Of a DNA stretch of 64,000 nucleotides, positions 8,775 through 18,980 are shown in pieces. This stretch comes from Methanosarcina barkeri 3. Its GTDB lineage: Archaea > Halobacteriota > Methanosarcinia > Methanosarcinales > Methanosarcinaceae. Under the pieces are notes generated by a model. The model worked only from the letters and a program-made list of their open reading frames with translations, had not been told where the DNA came from and did no database searches. Location: the NCBI RefSeq assembly GCF_000970305.1, contig NZ_CP009517.1, forward strand, positions 2,604,001-2,668,000, written 5' to 3'. The stretch's first letter is position 1. Every line of letters begins with the position of its first letter. The position numbers and the translations under genes are program-made.

Positions 8775-9052
8775 AACTCATGATCAGTTAAAACTCATGG
8801 TAAGCTACATTTCATAGTAAGTCATGGTAAGCTAAATTTTTGGTAAGTCAAAGTAGGTTAAACTTCATGGTAAGTCAAGGTAGGTTAAACTTCATGGCAA
8901 GTCAAACCTCAAGCCATGTTAAATCCGGAGATATCCAGAGATAGATTTCAGTACTATCACTTGTTTCGCCGCACACTGAAAATCATAGACTTTACAGAAC
9001 TATCGGTCGCACTGGATTCTGCCTATCTGACAGCCGAAAATCTGTACTCGGT
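8775..9052 (+). repeat. Degenerate tandem repeats after the peptidase gene
   Basis: At 8797-8912 a ~38-base unit (containing CATGGTAAGTCAAGGTAGG) recurs about three times with variation. It lies between the convergent peptidase and cbiE genes, so it is probably untranslated 3' sequence. Confidence 0.6.
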
Positions 9053-9646
9053 TCAAGAATTGCCTTTTTGTACGACAAGCAGCCCGTAAAGATTTGTTTC
9101 CGGAACCGGCGGGTTTTCAGGCGTGCCTTTTGCAATCCTTTCTTCAGGATAGCCGAGGTTCTCGCAGGTATAAAGTTCAGCTTCAATACCCAGCTCTTTA
9201 AGGATTTCTGCGACCTCAAGTGAGCCAAAAGTTTCTTCCGGCAGCAGGAAGATATTTCTTCCGTTCTTTAACTCCCGAATCAACTCGGCTTTTGCAGGTT
9301 CCCATTCCCTGCCGTGGGCTGTGATTGCACAGAGGTTGGTAAGGTTCACTTTTGTACGCGCACAGGCAACCTGCATAGAGGAAATCCCGGGTATGACCGT
9401 ATCTTGTTCCCTTGCAAATTTCCCGAGCCCCGAAAACATGGGATCGCCTGTAGACAGGACGACTGCATCGGCTGGCAGCAGGTGAAGTGATTTATAGTCC
9501 TTAATCGGTTTTGCTTCACATGTAATATATTCCTGAGCAATCTCAAGGGCTCTTTTTGCGCCATAAACCACAGAAGCTTTCCTTATAGCGTTAATTCCTT
9601 CTTCCGTGAGCATTCCGGGCCCAACTCCGACTCCTACGATGATCAT
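9053..9646 (-). CDS. cbiE: Cobalt-precorrin-7 (C5)-methyltransferase
   Basis: 197 residues, the usual length for stand-alone CbiE. The N-terminus has the tetrapyrrole-methylase glycine loop VGVGVGPGMLT, then VLSTGDPMFSG and VIPGISSMQVACAR, the SAM-binding signatures of this fold. It methylates C5 of the corrin ring in the anaerobic cobalamin route. It lies 25 bases after cbiD on the same strand. The cofactor is needed by the MtbC and MttC corrinoid proteins encoded further along. Confidence 0.92.
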   Translation of the reverse strand: MIIVGVGVGPGMLTEEGINAIRKASVVYGAKRALEIAQEYITCEAKPIKDYKSLHLLPADAVVLSTGDPMFSGLGKFAREQDTVIPGISSMQVACARTKVNLTNLCAITAHGREWEPAKAELIRELKNGRNIFLLPEETFGSLEVAEILKELGIEAELYTCENLGYPEERIAKGTPENPPVPETNLYGLLVVQKGNS

Positions 9647-9671
9647 TATTTCTTCCCCTTTCCTGTCTTAA

Positions 9672-10694
9672 TTAACTCTCGTTCTTACTGTCCATTAGTA
9701 CCGATCCATCCCTGTCGATTACCACGATTCTTGCACCCTTTCCTTTCTCGACTGCCATTTCAAAAGCTTCTTTCAGGCGTATGTGCTCAGGCTCTTTTTT
9801 AAGCATTTCGACAACGGTTGCGTACCCACTGCCTTCAAGCATCTCAGGGTTTCCCCATTTAAGGACAAGGCCAGGAAGTCCGCAGATAATTACATCGCCT
9901 GAGGCGTAACCAAGTCCTTCCGAGATCCTGCTTCCGACCATAACGACTGTATAATCAGGAAAAAGCATATGGGAGTAACGCATTCCTATCCGGCCTGTAG
10001 TCAGAACAACTCTATCCGTGCAGCGGATCAGGTCTCCCCTCATTTCCCCAAGGTGGTCGTTCCAGGGTTCAACAAAACCTGTGCTCCCAAGTACGGAAAT
10101 TCCGCCTTCAACCCCTATCCTGCTGTTTAAGGTCTCTTTTCCGATCCTCTCTCCATCCGGAATTGAAATTGTAACCTCGGCTCCACTCAGACCCAGTTCT
10201 TCTACAGCTTCCTGGACTGCGGCCTTTATCTGTTCCATCGGTTTTGGATTAATAGCTGGCTGGCCTTTCGGAACCTGGAGCCCGTCCCTTTTGACAATTC
10301 CTATGCCTTTTCCTCCTAGAATCCGTATCCCTTCAGCTTCCCTGGCTTCTCCCACAAACTCAAGCCCTCGAGTAATATCGGACTCATGGTCATTCGGAAT
10401 CTTTTTTACAATTGCACGCCCCTGTGAAGCTTCACTGACCTCAAGTTGTGCTCTCAGTCCCACAGGAGTTGGTACGGATACATTATCGACTGTTTTTTTC
10501 TTAAGGGAAAGAACCGCTGCTTTTGCAGCAGCACTTGCTGTAGTTCCAGTAGTGTATCCTCGTTTGAGGACAGACCCGTCACTCAGAACCACAATCATCC
10601 CGGATGCTACTTTTTCTTCAAGTTCTTCCCTGGCAAGCCCGGTACGGACAATCCATTCTTCAGGGATCTTGAAATTGTTAACAGGATCTATCAT
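9672..10694 (-). CDS. cbiD: Cobalt-precorrin-5B (C1)-methyltransferase
   Basis: 340 residues. Family marks are the N-terminal [22 protein letters not shown]-type strand, [22 protein letters not shown] and GSTGFVEPW. CbiD transfers a methyl group to C1 during anaerobic ring contraction. It is first of a two-gene cbiD-cbiE unit. About 200 bases upstream on the opposite strand lies the structured element at 10902-11038. Confidence 0.93.
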   Translation of the reverse strand: MIDPVNNFKIPEEWIVRTGLAREELEEKVASGMIVVLSDGSVLKRGYTTGTTASAAAKAAVLSLKKKTVDNVSVPTPVGLRAQLEVSEASQGRAIVKKIPNDHESDITRGLEFVGEAREAEGIRILGGKGIGIVKRDGLQVPKGQPAINPKPMEQIKAAVQEAVEELGLSGAEVTISIPDGERIGKETLNSRIGVEGGISVLGSTGFVEPWNDHLGEMRGDLIRCTDRVVLTTGRIGMRYSHMLFPDYTVVMVGSRISEGLGYASGDVIICGLPGLVLKWGNPEMLEGSGYATVVEMLKKEPEHIRLKEAFEMAVEKGKGARIVVIDRDGSVLMDSKNES

Positions 10695-11439
10695 GGAAGA
10701 ATACTCGGAGGTTTTTTATTATAAATGTATTGACGTGAAAATCGGAAAATAACCCGATTGATTTTCAGGACAAGTCTTGCTATATTTCTGGTTTTACTGC
10801 ATATGACAGAAGTAAATACAACCAAAATATAGAAAAAAATATAGAAAAAAATATAGAAAAAAGTATAGAAAAAAATATAGAAAAAAGTATAGAAAATAGA
10901 TGGCATCATCCCAGGATTGGGGAGTCGTTTTTAGGAAATGGGGTTTTATCCTGGATTCTTGAACGATTGGGGAGTCGTTCTTTATTTGGGGTATTGGGTT
11001 GGTGTGTGAAAAATAGCCTTGGGAATGATGCCTTTTTCTAATGCCAGTACTAGTCTGACACAGTACTACATCTTAAGTTCTATTATATAAATATATAGGA
11101 AACTAAGAATGATCTTCCAATATAGAAATATATTGATCGATTAATTATGGACATGCCAATGATATATCTCCATAATATTTCCATAGGATCCTCATACTTT
11201 GGTTCTCCAGCTTCATTTTTCAACTTTGAAACAAATTTCTCACTAGAACATAGATTCACTACTTTTAAATGATGAAATTAAAGATAGGAGGGGTTAACGG
11301 ACTTGAATCAAGAAATTAGCGAAAAATTGAACTCGATAGATAAATAAAAAGCCGGACAGCTATTTTTTCATATACAGCCTGAACTGCTATTTTTTCATAT
11401 TACAGCCCGGATTGCTATTTTTTCATATTACAGCCCATT
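10695..11439. other. Intergenic region: AT-rich repeats and candidate RNA
   Basis: 10826-10900 has six copies of ATATAGAAAAAA/GTATAGAAAAAA. 10902-11038 is a foldable element listed separately. 11350-11435 has three ~30-base units (GCTATTTTTTCATATTACAG) just after the mutL stop and may act in transcript ending. Nothing recognisable lies between 11040 and 11350. Confidence 0.6.
10902..11038 (+). ncRNA. Candidate structured RNA with G-rich loops
   Basis: Closing arms GGCATCAT/ATGATGCC (10902-10909 with 11025-11032) extend through CCCA/TGGG and GG/CC with small bulges, and TTTTT follows at 11033. Inside, GAACGA/TCGTTC (10961-10966, 10975-10980) presents the loop TTGGGGAG. CCAGGAT/ATCCTGG (10911-10917, 10948-10954) forms another stem that competes with part of the closing arm. 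The motif ATTGGGGAGTCGTT occurs twice. Strand is inferred from the T run. No known family is recognised. Confidence 0.4.
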
Positions 11440-13542
11440 TTACTGGACTCTTGCAAACATGCGGTCCAGTTCTCCCTTCGTAAATGTGATAACAGTGGGC
11501 CTGCCGTGAGGACAGGAGTAAGGGTTTTCGGCTTTTTTAAGCTGTTCTATTAGCTCTTCCATTTGTTTGGGGCTGCAAGCAGCTCCTCCTTTAATTGCAG
11601 CCCTGCATGCAATGGTCTTGCAGACTCTTTCCGAAATTCCCGTATCTTTTTTAACTTTTCCCGAAGCTAATAGATCCGAAACTACATCATGTATAATCTC
11701 GGGATCCTCAAGCCGTCCGAAAACCTCAGGTATGAAAGTTACTACGTATGTATTGTCCCCGAATTCCGAAATCCCGAAACCGCACTCTTCCAGATGAGGA
11801 ATGTATTCTTCCATAAGGACTTTCTCTTTAGGAGTAAGGTCTATGGTTACAGGTGTGATCAGCTCCTGCACCCTGGACTTTTTCATTTTTAAAACCTGCT
11901 CGTAAAGAATTCTCTCGTGAGCAGCATGCTGGTCAATAAGCACAAGGTCTTCTCCCCTTTCAGCAAGGATATATAGCTTAGACACCTGCCCTATAACTCT
12001 AAGGTTTTCAAAAGAGTTCGTGTTCGATTTTTGTTTTGGTTTTGAACCATTTTCAGTACTTATATCCCCAAGTTCTTTATCTTCCAAACCTGCCTTTTTA
12101 GTTTGATTCTCTCGAATATCTGTAATTCTCTTTTCACTCTCTCCTTTTTTTTCTATTTCCCTTTCCTGCTCGGTTTTAATATCCAGCTTTTTATCACCTG
12201 AGATTTCCTGCGCTTCTCCTTCTGCAGTTAAATCCAGGAGACGCTCAGAACGTTTTAGTCTCCTCTCGGTATCTTTTACCGGATAAACGTAGGTCTCAGA
12301 CTTATCTTTTACAACCTTGCCCCTTTCATGAAGGCCGGTATCCGGAATTCCGATGTCCTTACCAGCATCCTTCCTTCCAAAAATTTCCGCAGCTTCGGAG
12401 ACCTGCAGTATACCCGAAGAGCTTGAAACCTTGAACGTCTTCTGAAAAGTTCGGTCTCTTTTATCCCGGATTTCAGGAGCCAAAGCATTTTCAGAAAGTA
12501 CTTTCTCTATCGCAAACGTGACCGCATCTCCAAGTTCTTTCTCCCGGCTGAAACGCACTTCGGCTTTACGGGGATGTACATTAACGTCCACTTCCCCGGG
12601 ATCGACAATAAGAGAGAGCACTGCCACAGGATAACGCTCTTTAGGGATTTTAGTATAATACCCTTCTCGAATAGCTTTATTGATGGCTCTTGAGGTTACC
12701 GGACGGGTATTTACAAACAGGAAAATCTGGTCGCTTTCTCTTCGAGTGGTTTCGGGCTTTGATATGTACCCCAGAATTTCAAAATCTTCGGTCCTGTATT
12801 CCAGGGGAAGCATTGAACGAGCAGTATCCGGGCCCAGAAGGTTTACGATGCTTTTGAAAGGATCACTTGAACCTGCGTTTCTTATGACTGGTTTTCCTTC
12901 ACTGAGCAGAGTAAAGGAAATCTCCGGATTTGCCAGAGCAAGCTGCGTTATCGTATCTGTAATATGGGCAAGCTCGGTACGGTCACTTTTAAGATATTTC
13001 TGCCTTGCCGGAGTGTTGTAAAACAGGTCTTTTACGTGCACAGACGTACCTGGAGCCGTACCTGCGTCCGAAGTTTCCAGAACTTTTCCACCCTGGATCA
13101 CTATCCTGGTACCTGTAATCTCTTCAGGGGGCCGGGTAAGAATCTCGACCTTCGCAACCGCTGTAATAGAAGAAAGGGCTTCTCCCCTAAAACCCATTGT
13201 AGAAATAGTGTTGAGATCTTCAATCCTCGTGAGCTTGCTCGTTGCATGCTTTTTGTATGCAAGCAAGGCATCCTCCCTACTCATTCCGCATCCGTTATCC
13301 CGGATAAGAATGGAACGTTTTCCACCCTTTTCGATTTCAATTCGAATATCCGTAGCTCTTGCATCAATTGAATTGTCTATCAGCTCTTTCACTACGGATG
13401 CAGGCCGCTCGATTACCTCACCTGCTGCAATTTTGTTTATGGTATCCTTATCAAGGATCCGAATTTTGTTTCCCTTAGCTTGCTTCTTTTCTTCAATGTG
13501 TTCTTCCATCATTCCTTTGCTCCATCCAGACCAAAATTCCAT
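11440..13542 (-). CDS. mutL: DNA mismatch repair protein MutL
   Basis: 700 residues. The N-terminal GHKL ATPase has KIAAGEVIERPASVVKELIDN, DNGCGM and TMGFRGEALSSI. A ~150-residue charged linker follows. The C-terminal dimerisation domain has the nicking-endonuclease motif DQHAAHERILYE (DQHA-x2-E-x4-E) plus CRAAIKGG and CPHGRPT. It is thus an endonuclease-type MutL, not the E. coli type. It lies downstream of mutS on the same strand. A start at 13512 (MMEEH) or later is also possible, since the conserved region begins near KIRILDKDT. Confidence 0.95.
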   Translation of the reverse strand: MEFWSGWSKGMMEEHIEEKKQAKGNKIRILDKDTINKIAAGEVIERPASVVKELIDNSIDARATDIRIEIEKGGKRSILIRDNGCGMSREDALLAYKKHATSKLTRIEDLNTISTMGFRGEALSSITAVAKVEILTRPPEEITGTRIVIQGGKVLETSDAGTAPGTSVHVKDLFYNTPARQKYLKSDRTELAHITDTITQLALANPEISFTLLSEGKPVIRNAGSSDPFKSIVNLLGPDTARSMLPLEYRTEDFEILGYISKPETTRRESDQIFLFVNTRPVTSRAINKAIREGYYTKIPKERYPVAVLSLIVDPGEVDVNVHPRKAEVRFSREKELGDAVTFAIEKVLSENALAPEIRDKRDRTFQKTFKVSSSSGILQVSEAAEIFGRKDAGKDIGIPDTGLHERGKVVKDKSETYVYPVKDTERRLKRSERLLDLTAEGEAQEISGDKKLDIKTEQEREIEKKGESEKRITDIRENQTKKAGLEDKELGDISTENGSKPKQKSNTNSFENLRVIGQVSKLYILAERGEDLVLIDQHAAHERILYEQVLKMKKSRVQELITPVTIDLTPKEKVLMEEYIPHLEECGFGISEFGDNTYVVTFIPEVFGRLEDPEIIHDVVSDLLASGKVKKDTGISERVCKTIACRAAIKGGAACSPKQMEELIEQLKKAENPYSCPHGRPTVITFTKGELDRMFARVQ

Positions 13543-13561
13543 TGGGCATCCTTTAATCGAC

Positions 13562-13745
13562 CTTCAATCCAGCAATTAATTGACCCTTAATCGCCCTTTA
13601 ATCCAGCAGTCAATTGATCCTCAATCGACTTTTAACCAGTAATTAATTGGACCTCAGTCGAGACTTTTAATCCAGCAATTAATTGATCCTCAATCGACCC
13701 TTAACCGACCCTTAATCCTGTAATTAATTGACCCTAATCGATATA
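13562..13745. repeat. Degenerate ~48-base tandem repeats between mutL and mutS
   Basis: About four imperfect units built on CAATTAATTGACCCTTAATCG and ATCCAGCAATTAATTG separate mutS from mutL. No reading frame runs through them. They are intercistronic spacer of unknown effect. Confidence 0.7.
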
Positions 13746-13751
13746 GTCCAA

Positions 13752-16454
13752 TTAATTCAGCAGCCTCTTCAGCTCATGGAGCTTATTCAGGGCTTCTATT
13801 GGTGTCATCTCTTCCACATTCAGTTTTCTAAGAGCTGTTTCTACAGGACTGGGCCTGTTTACCTCTGCTGGATTTTCATCGTTGTTTCCATGGTCAAAAA
13901 GCATCATCTGGGTGTAACGCGCTGTAGCTTTGCTTTTCCTCTTTTTCCCATTGTTGCCGTCTTCAGCTTCTTCAAGCACGTTCTCTCTTTCGAGGTCTTT
14001 GAGAATCTCATTTGCTCTTTCAATTACCTTTTCAGGAACGCCTGCAAGCCTTGCAACCTGGATTCCGTAACTCCTGTCCGTTGCCCCAGGCACGATCTTT
14101 CGCAAGAAAACTAACTCATGACCTTCTTCTTTTACAGCGATATGATAATTTTTAACTCTTTTTAATTTCTCTTCAAGGGCTGTGAGCTGGTGGTAATGAG
14201 TTGCAAATAGAGCCCTTACTCCTACTTTCCCCCTGTTATGCAGGAATTCCACAACGGCTTTTGCAATACTGTACCCGTCATAGGTACTTGTTCCCCTGCC
14301 GATCTCATCAAGAAGCACAAGGCTTCTGGGACTTGCATTATTCAGGATGTTCGCAAGCTCAACCATTTCTACCATAAAGGTACTCTGTCCGCTTGCAAGA
14401 TCGTCAAATGCCCCAATTCTTGTAAAGACCTGGTCAATAATCCCTATTGAAGCATAGGATGCAGGAACAAAAGAACCTACCTGAGCCATAATAGCTATAA
14501 GCGCTGTCTGACGCATGTAAGTGGACTTGCCTGCCATATTCGGGCCTGTTACCAGCAAAAACTGGGTTTCCTTGCAGTCCACTTCAGTATCGTTTGGGAC
14601 AAAGCCGCCATGTGCGGTATTTTCAACTACAGGATGCCTTCCATCCCGGATAAGAATTTTGCAGTCGTCCGTAAGCTGGGGCCTGATATAATTGTTATTT
14701 TCTGCTACCTCAGCCAGGTCTGCAAGGACATCAAGCGTGCCTATTCTTTCGGCAGTTTCCTGAAGTTCTCTTGAATGAGCTGAAAGTGTCCGCACAATTT
14801 CAGTAAAGATTTCGTACTCGAGAGCTATAGCTTTTTCATTGGCTGTCAGAATAAGACTCTCTTTTTCCTTGAGTTCAGGAGTAAAGAAACGCTCGGCATT
14901 TGACATGGTTTGTTTTCTGATATAATCATCAGGCACCTGGCTGCTGTTGGCATTAGTCACCTCTATATAATATCCAAAAACCTTATTATATCCCACTTTC
15001 AGGGATTTTATGCCACTTCTTTCTCTTTCCTTTTGCTGAAAATTTGCAATCCACTGCTTGCTATTGCTTGCAATATCCTTGAGTTCATCAAGTTCCTCAC
15101 TGTATCCCGACTTTATCATACCTCCCTCACGAACTGAGACAGGTGGTTCGTCCACTATTGCTCGATCTATTATTTCAGCCAGATTTTCAAGTTCGGAAAA
15201 TGATGCAAGCCCGATTGCAATCTCATTTAAGTCTTCGGATTCAACCTTATTCAGAAGAGAATCACGGACAGAAGGCAGAGCTTCAAGGGATTTTTTCAGA
15301 GATACAAGGTCCCTTGAATTTGAATTTCCATATACTACCCTGCCTACAAGGCGTTCGATATCCCTTACTTCTGAAAGCCAGTTTCTGATATCGTAGCGGA
15401 GCAGAGGATTTGCTGACAGTTCTTCAACAGCATCAAGCCGATGATTAATTTTTTCTACGGAAAGCAGAGGTTTCAAAAGCCACTTTTTCAGGGTACGGCT
15501 TCCCATCGGTGTTTTCGTACTGTTCAAAACACGGTAAAGGGAATTTTCGTCCCCTTCATCTCGCACATTTTTAACGATTTCGAGATTCCGCAGGGTTACG
15601 GAATCAAGGATCATAAATTCGGAGTTCGAGTAAGTTCTCAGGGTATTGATATGAGTAAGCTCCCGCATCTGCGTAGTCTGTGCATATTCCAGGGCAGCCC
15701 AGGCCGAATACACTGCAAAGTCCAGCTTCTCACAGCCCATACCTTCAAGAGTTGCAACCTTGAAATGGGTTTTTAGCCTTTCTCCAGCTTCCTTTGCTCC
15801 GGAAATATTGGGAGCAAACTCCTGCACTATAGTATGAGCTCTCAACCCCTCCGCAAGGTCTGAATTTTCATATAGGGAAGGAGGAAGGATGCATTCGGAT
15901 GGCCGCATCCGAGCAAGTTCGCTTAGAAGCTTTTCAAAACTTTCTGAGTCCCTGAACTGAGTTGTAAGGAATTCCCCTGTGGAAATATCAAGAAAGGACA
16001 CTCCAATTTCTATTTCCTTTTCAGCATGTTTTCCGGACTTTCCGATTTCTCGCCCAGCAACTGCCATAAGGTAATTGTTTGAAGCATCCGAAAACATGGA
16101 TGAGTCAATTGCCGTACCTGGCGTGACCACCCTGACAACCCCTCGTTTTACAACCCCCTTTGCTTTTTTCGGGTCTTCAAGCTGTTCGCAAATTGCAACT
16201 TTATACCCTTTATTTATGAGCCTTGGCAGATAGGTGTCAATTGCATGGTAGGGTATTCCTGCAAGAGGCATTCTCTCTCCTGATTTATCCTTGCCTCGGG
16301 CTGTAAGCGTGATCTCGAGTTCTTTTGCAATAGTTTTTGCATCTTCCCCAAAGGATTCATAGAAATCCCCCATACGGAAGAAGATAAGGGTGTCAGGATA
16401 TGCCTGCTTGGCTTCGTAGTACTGGCGCATTGCAGGGGTCATCATTTCAGTCAT
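13752..16454 (-). CDS. mutS: DNA mismatch repair protein MutS
   Basis: 900 residues, bacterial MutS1 type. The N-terminal mismatch-binding domain has FFRMGDFYESF with the Phe-x-Glu mismatch wedge. The core clamp domains lead to the ATPase with Walker A GPNMAGKSTYM, Walker B LVLLDEIGRGTST and the ATHYHQLT switch. It binds mismatches and recruits MutL, encoded next. Many Methanosarcina carry bacterial-type MutS-MutL, taken to be an ancient transfer. Confidence 0.97.
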   Translation of the reverse strand: MTEMMTPAMRQYYEAKQAYPDTLIFFRMGDFYESFGEDAKTIAKELEITLTARGKDKSGERMPLAGIPYHAIDTYLPRLINKGYKVAICEQLEDPKKAKGVVKRGVVRVVTPGTAIDSSMFSDASNNYLMAVAGREIGKSGKHAEKEIEIGVSFLDISTGEFLTTQFRDSESFEKLLSELARMRPSECILPPSLYENSDLAEGLRAHTIVQEFAPNISGAKEAGERLKTHFKVATLEGMGCEKLDFAVYSAWAALEYAQTTQMRELTHINTLRTYSNSEFMILDSVTLRNLEIVKNVRDEGDENSLYRVLNSTKTPMGSRTLKKWLLKPLLSVEKINHRLDAVEELSANPLLRYDIRNWLSEVRDIERLVGRVVYGNSNSRDLVSLKKSLEALPSVRDSLLNKVESEDLNEIAIGLASFSELENLAEIIDRAIVDEPPVSVREGGMIKSGYSEELDELKDIASNSKQWIANFQQKERERSGIKSLKVGYNKVFGYYIEVTNANSSQVPDDYIRKQTMSNAERFFTPELKEKESLILTANEKAIALEYEIFTEIVRTLSAHSRELQETAERIGTLDVLADLAEVAENNNYIRPQLTDDCKILIRDGRHPVVENTAHGGFVPNDTEVDCKETQFLLVTGPNMAGKSTYMRQTALIAIMAQVGSFVPASYASIGIIDQVFTRIGAFDDLASGQSTFMVEMVELANILNNASPRSLVLLDEIGRGTSTYDGYSIAKAVVEFLHNRGKVGVRALFATHYHQLTALEEKLKRVKNYHIAVKEEGHELVFLRKIVPGATDRSYGIQVARLAGVPEKVIERANEILKDLERENVLEEAEDGNNGKKRKSKATARYTQMMLFDHGNNDENPAEVNRPSPVETALRKLNVEEMTPIEALNKLHELKRLLN

Positions 16455-16722
16455 TTTTTACTCACTGTAAGCCTTGAATCATTCTGTAATCATTCTGTTT
16501 GAAATTAGGATTTTATTGGGAATTCCAGGTTTCTAAGGGTTCCTCAGGTACTGGGGAATACCTTTGTAAGACATCCTTTTTAGGCGTTCTGATCAGGATT
16601 CCATAAATACTGGGTAATACATTTAAATATTGATTAATAGAGATGATATCTTTATTAAAATCATCCTTCTTATATATATTTAACAACTCGATATTGAAAG
16701 CCAATTTGAAGGAGAAATTGCT

Positions 16723-16941
16723 ATGGATCAGGAAAAACTCATAGAAGTTTGCCCTGTCTGCGGAAACGCAGATTTATATTATGAAGTTGGAGGGTATGCA
16801 GGTGCAGTTTACCACTGCAAAGAATGCGGTTATGTAGGAGCCTTTGTTATTGAAGCTAATGAGGAAATGATCGAAAAAATCCGGGAAAATTACCTGCGTG
16901 GAAGAGTTATTGAAAATAATAAAAAGAATGAAAATAAATGA
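16723..16941 (+). CDS. Small zinc-ribbon protein
   Basis: 72 residues. Two Cys pairs, CPVCGNADLYYE and CKECGYVGAF, about 18 residues apart form a probable zinc ribbon, followed by a charged helix. GAAGGAGA lies just before the ATG. It is divergent from mutS. Function unknown; such archaeal ribbons often belong to RNA or transcription machinery. Confidence 0.8.
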   Translation: MDQEKLIEVCPVCGNADLYYEVGGYAGAVYHCKECGYVGAFVIEANEEMIEKIRENYLRGRVIENNKKNENK

Positions 16942-17132
16942 GAGAATAAATTATTAGTAAAATCAATTTACAGAAATTTGTCAATTGAGTTTTAATGAAG
17001 ATGGTTACTGATTCTGTTTTACATAGGCTGAATAGTTACCTCTTTTTTATTTTATTATGTCCCTAGCAAATATTTTTTGCAACGGAACCTCGATTTGGTA
17101 GTTCTTGCAAAAATACCCAAGTTGTAGTGGGG

Positions 17133-18095
17133 TTATTTAATAGAACCATATCCATATCCTTTTAATACCCAATAATTAACATTTTTGTCGGATGGATCCA
17201 TTATATTCCCTGAACCCGAACCCATAGAGATATTCCCAACATTCCATAAAACATTATCATGAACAGAAACAGAACCATTTGCATGACGTGGTTGGACTGC
17301 AGCGTTGCCTGATAAACCTCTGTAATCATGGAAAATATTGTGATCTATTTCTGCCGAAACATTCTCTTCCATTTCAGTACAACACCAGCCAGATCCGTGT
17401 AGACCGTAAAAGGTGTTGTGGTCAAGTCTAATGCCTTTTGAATCTCTTACCCTGATGCCAGTATTAACTCTAATATCAATATCATTATTATATGCTCGAC
17501 AATTGGAAGAACCTAAAAGGAATGATATTCCGTCATGTCCTGTACGAGCCCTACAATTATACACGGTTATATTGGAACCCTTTTCCACTCGTACACCATC
17601 ACAGTAAAGGTAGGGGGTAAATAAAATATCATGTACTGTACTATTGTTAGTCGAGTTTAGATTAATACAAAATCGACCGCCCTTATGACCACCGTCTTGA
17701 GGCCCCCTTGCTGTACTCTGGAATTGGAGGTTACATATTTCGACATTAGAAACATTTAACCCATATATATATGCAGGTGCTTCATTGGAGGTACAAACTG
17801 AACCATTAGAAAAGATTATTGTGCTGTCGCCTGCACCTTTTAGTACTACATTGGATTTTAAATGTATCGGTCCGCTTATATTATATATGCCAGCATTAAG
17901 GAGTACATATCCCGGGTTATTTGATGTTGCACCTGCGGAGACGGAATTTATTGCACTATTTATTGAAGTCTGTGCATCTGTTATAGATGTAGCATTCACG
18001 GATATTGTACTCTGTGCGCATAGTACACAAGGTATGGTAGTTAAACTAAGAAATATTACTAGAAATATGTGTACTAAATATCTTTTTAACATCAT
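17133..18095 (-). CDS. Secreted right-handed beta-helix protein
   Basis: 320 residues with an N-terminal signal peptide (LVHIFLVIFLSLTTIPCVLCAQ). Afterwards comes a run of short strand repeats rich in Asn and Gly (GLNVSNVEICNLQF, GSNITVYNCRARTGHDGISF, SKGIRLDHNTFYGL) typical of PbH1/pectate-lyase-like helices. AAGGTGG precedes tandem ATG codons. No catalytic set can be assigned; it is likely a cell-surface or polysaccharide-binding protein. Such proteins are abundant in Methanosarcina. Confidence 0.75.
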   Translation of the reverse strand: MMLKRYLVHIFLVIFLSLTTIPCVLCAQSTISVNATSITDAQTSINSAINSVSAGATSNNPGYVLLNAGIYNISGPIHLKSNVVLKGAGDSTIIFSNGSVCTSNEAPAYIYGLNVSNVEICNLQFQSTARGPQDGGHKGGRFCINLNSTNNSTVHDILFTPYLYCDGVRVEKGSNITVYNCRARTGHDGISFLLGSSNCRAYNNDIDIRVNTGIRVRDSKGIRLDHNTFYGLHGSGWCCTEMEENVSAEIDHNIFHDYRGLSGNAAVQPRHANGSVSVHDNVLWNVGNISMGSGSGNIMDPSDKNVNYWVLKGYGYGSIK

Positions 18096-18262
18096 ACCAC
18101 CTTTGGGTTGGATTTTTATCTTAAATTAACAGGATCTCAGATTTCATAATATGTAAATAGGGTTATTACTTCTGCTTTTTTGTTACCTCACCTGGCATTT
18201 ATACAATATGGATACTTTTATTTTTATTTTATTAGTACATGAATATAAAAACAATAATATAA

Positions 18263-18673
18263 GTGTTTTCTACAATTCCAAACAAGAATATGGGTATGGT
18301 AGTTCCAAAAATTAGTTCTTCAATGGCGAGACTGCACTTTTCGCAAGAGGTAACAAAAGATTTAATTAACCGCTCGGTATCAATTTGGGAGAACACTTAT
18401 GTATACGCTGCCCAAGCTGCAAGTTTGCAATTAAACCGGACCGCAAAGGAAATAAGTTTGTTTCCAAATGCTAGAAAATTGTATTTCTGGTTAGTTGATC
18501 ATTACGGTTATAGTGTAAATATTCCAAAAAAAGAAGTTTATGCCAGCAAAATATTTCACGTTGTTGAGTTGGAAGAGGCCGTCCAGAATTTACTGGAAAA
18601 GGGAGCTTTATATGCTCCAGATAATAACCATGTAAGATTAGTGGAAATTTACAACTCGACGCAGAAGCCTTGA
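18263..18673 (+). CDS. Hypothetical protein, 136 residues
   Basis: The open frame begins at GTG 18263; ATG 18290 is an alternative start nine codons in. The sequence is mixed helix/strand with no recognised motif, and the last third (FHVVELEEAVQNLLEKGAL) looks helix-turn-helix-like. No good ribosome site was seen. It lies in a gene-poor, eroding region. Reality is supported only by length and by plausible composition. Confidence 0.5.
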   Translation: MFSTIPNKNMGMVVPKISSSMARLHFSQEVTKDLINRSVSIWENTYVYAAQAASLQLNRTAKEISLFPNARKLYFWLVDHYGYSVNIPKKEVYASKIFHVVELEEAVQNLLEKGALYAPDNNHVRLVEIYNSTQKP

Positions 18674-18674
18674 T

Positions 18675-18980
18675 TTTGAATTTGAAAAAGCAGACTCTGA
18701 ATGTTTCTTTGTAATTGCAACTATTGAAATGAATAACGCTGAGAATGTCAGTTACAATATAAATCCTAATGAATGAGTGTTGGAATGGGATGAAGTAATG
18801 TACAGTCCAGATATACCAGCTACTTACACTGATGGAATAAATCACCCTCAGACAATAGCAGATAATGAATTTTTAGTAAACCCTGATGAAAAAGCAAATT
18901 TCCAACTTTTTTTCAAATACAAAGTGTCTTATCTTCTGAGCCAAACCCTGAATACCATATTTATTATTTGGGTGAATTGA
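18675..18980 (+). pseudogene. Eroded C-terminal remnant, DUF4352-like
   Basis: Reading in one frame gives FVIATIEMNNAENVSYNINP, a TGA at 18774-18776, then EWDEVMYSPDIPATYTDG and NPDEKANFQLFFKYKV. This alternation resembles immunoglobulin-like DUF4352 domains of archaeal lipoproteins. There is an internal stop, no start and no signal peptide. Family assignment is tentative. Confidence 0.35.

Noticed and set aside
10018-10752. Long plus-strand frame opposite cbiD
   Set aside because: A shadow of cbiD: Ser/Pro-rich translation typical of an antisense frame, with cbiD motifs clear on the other strand.
16513-16704. 63-codon minus-strand frame between mutS and the zinc-ribbon gene
   Set aside because: It covers the promoter of the divergent gene, lacks a ribosome site and has AT-driven composition.
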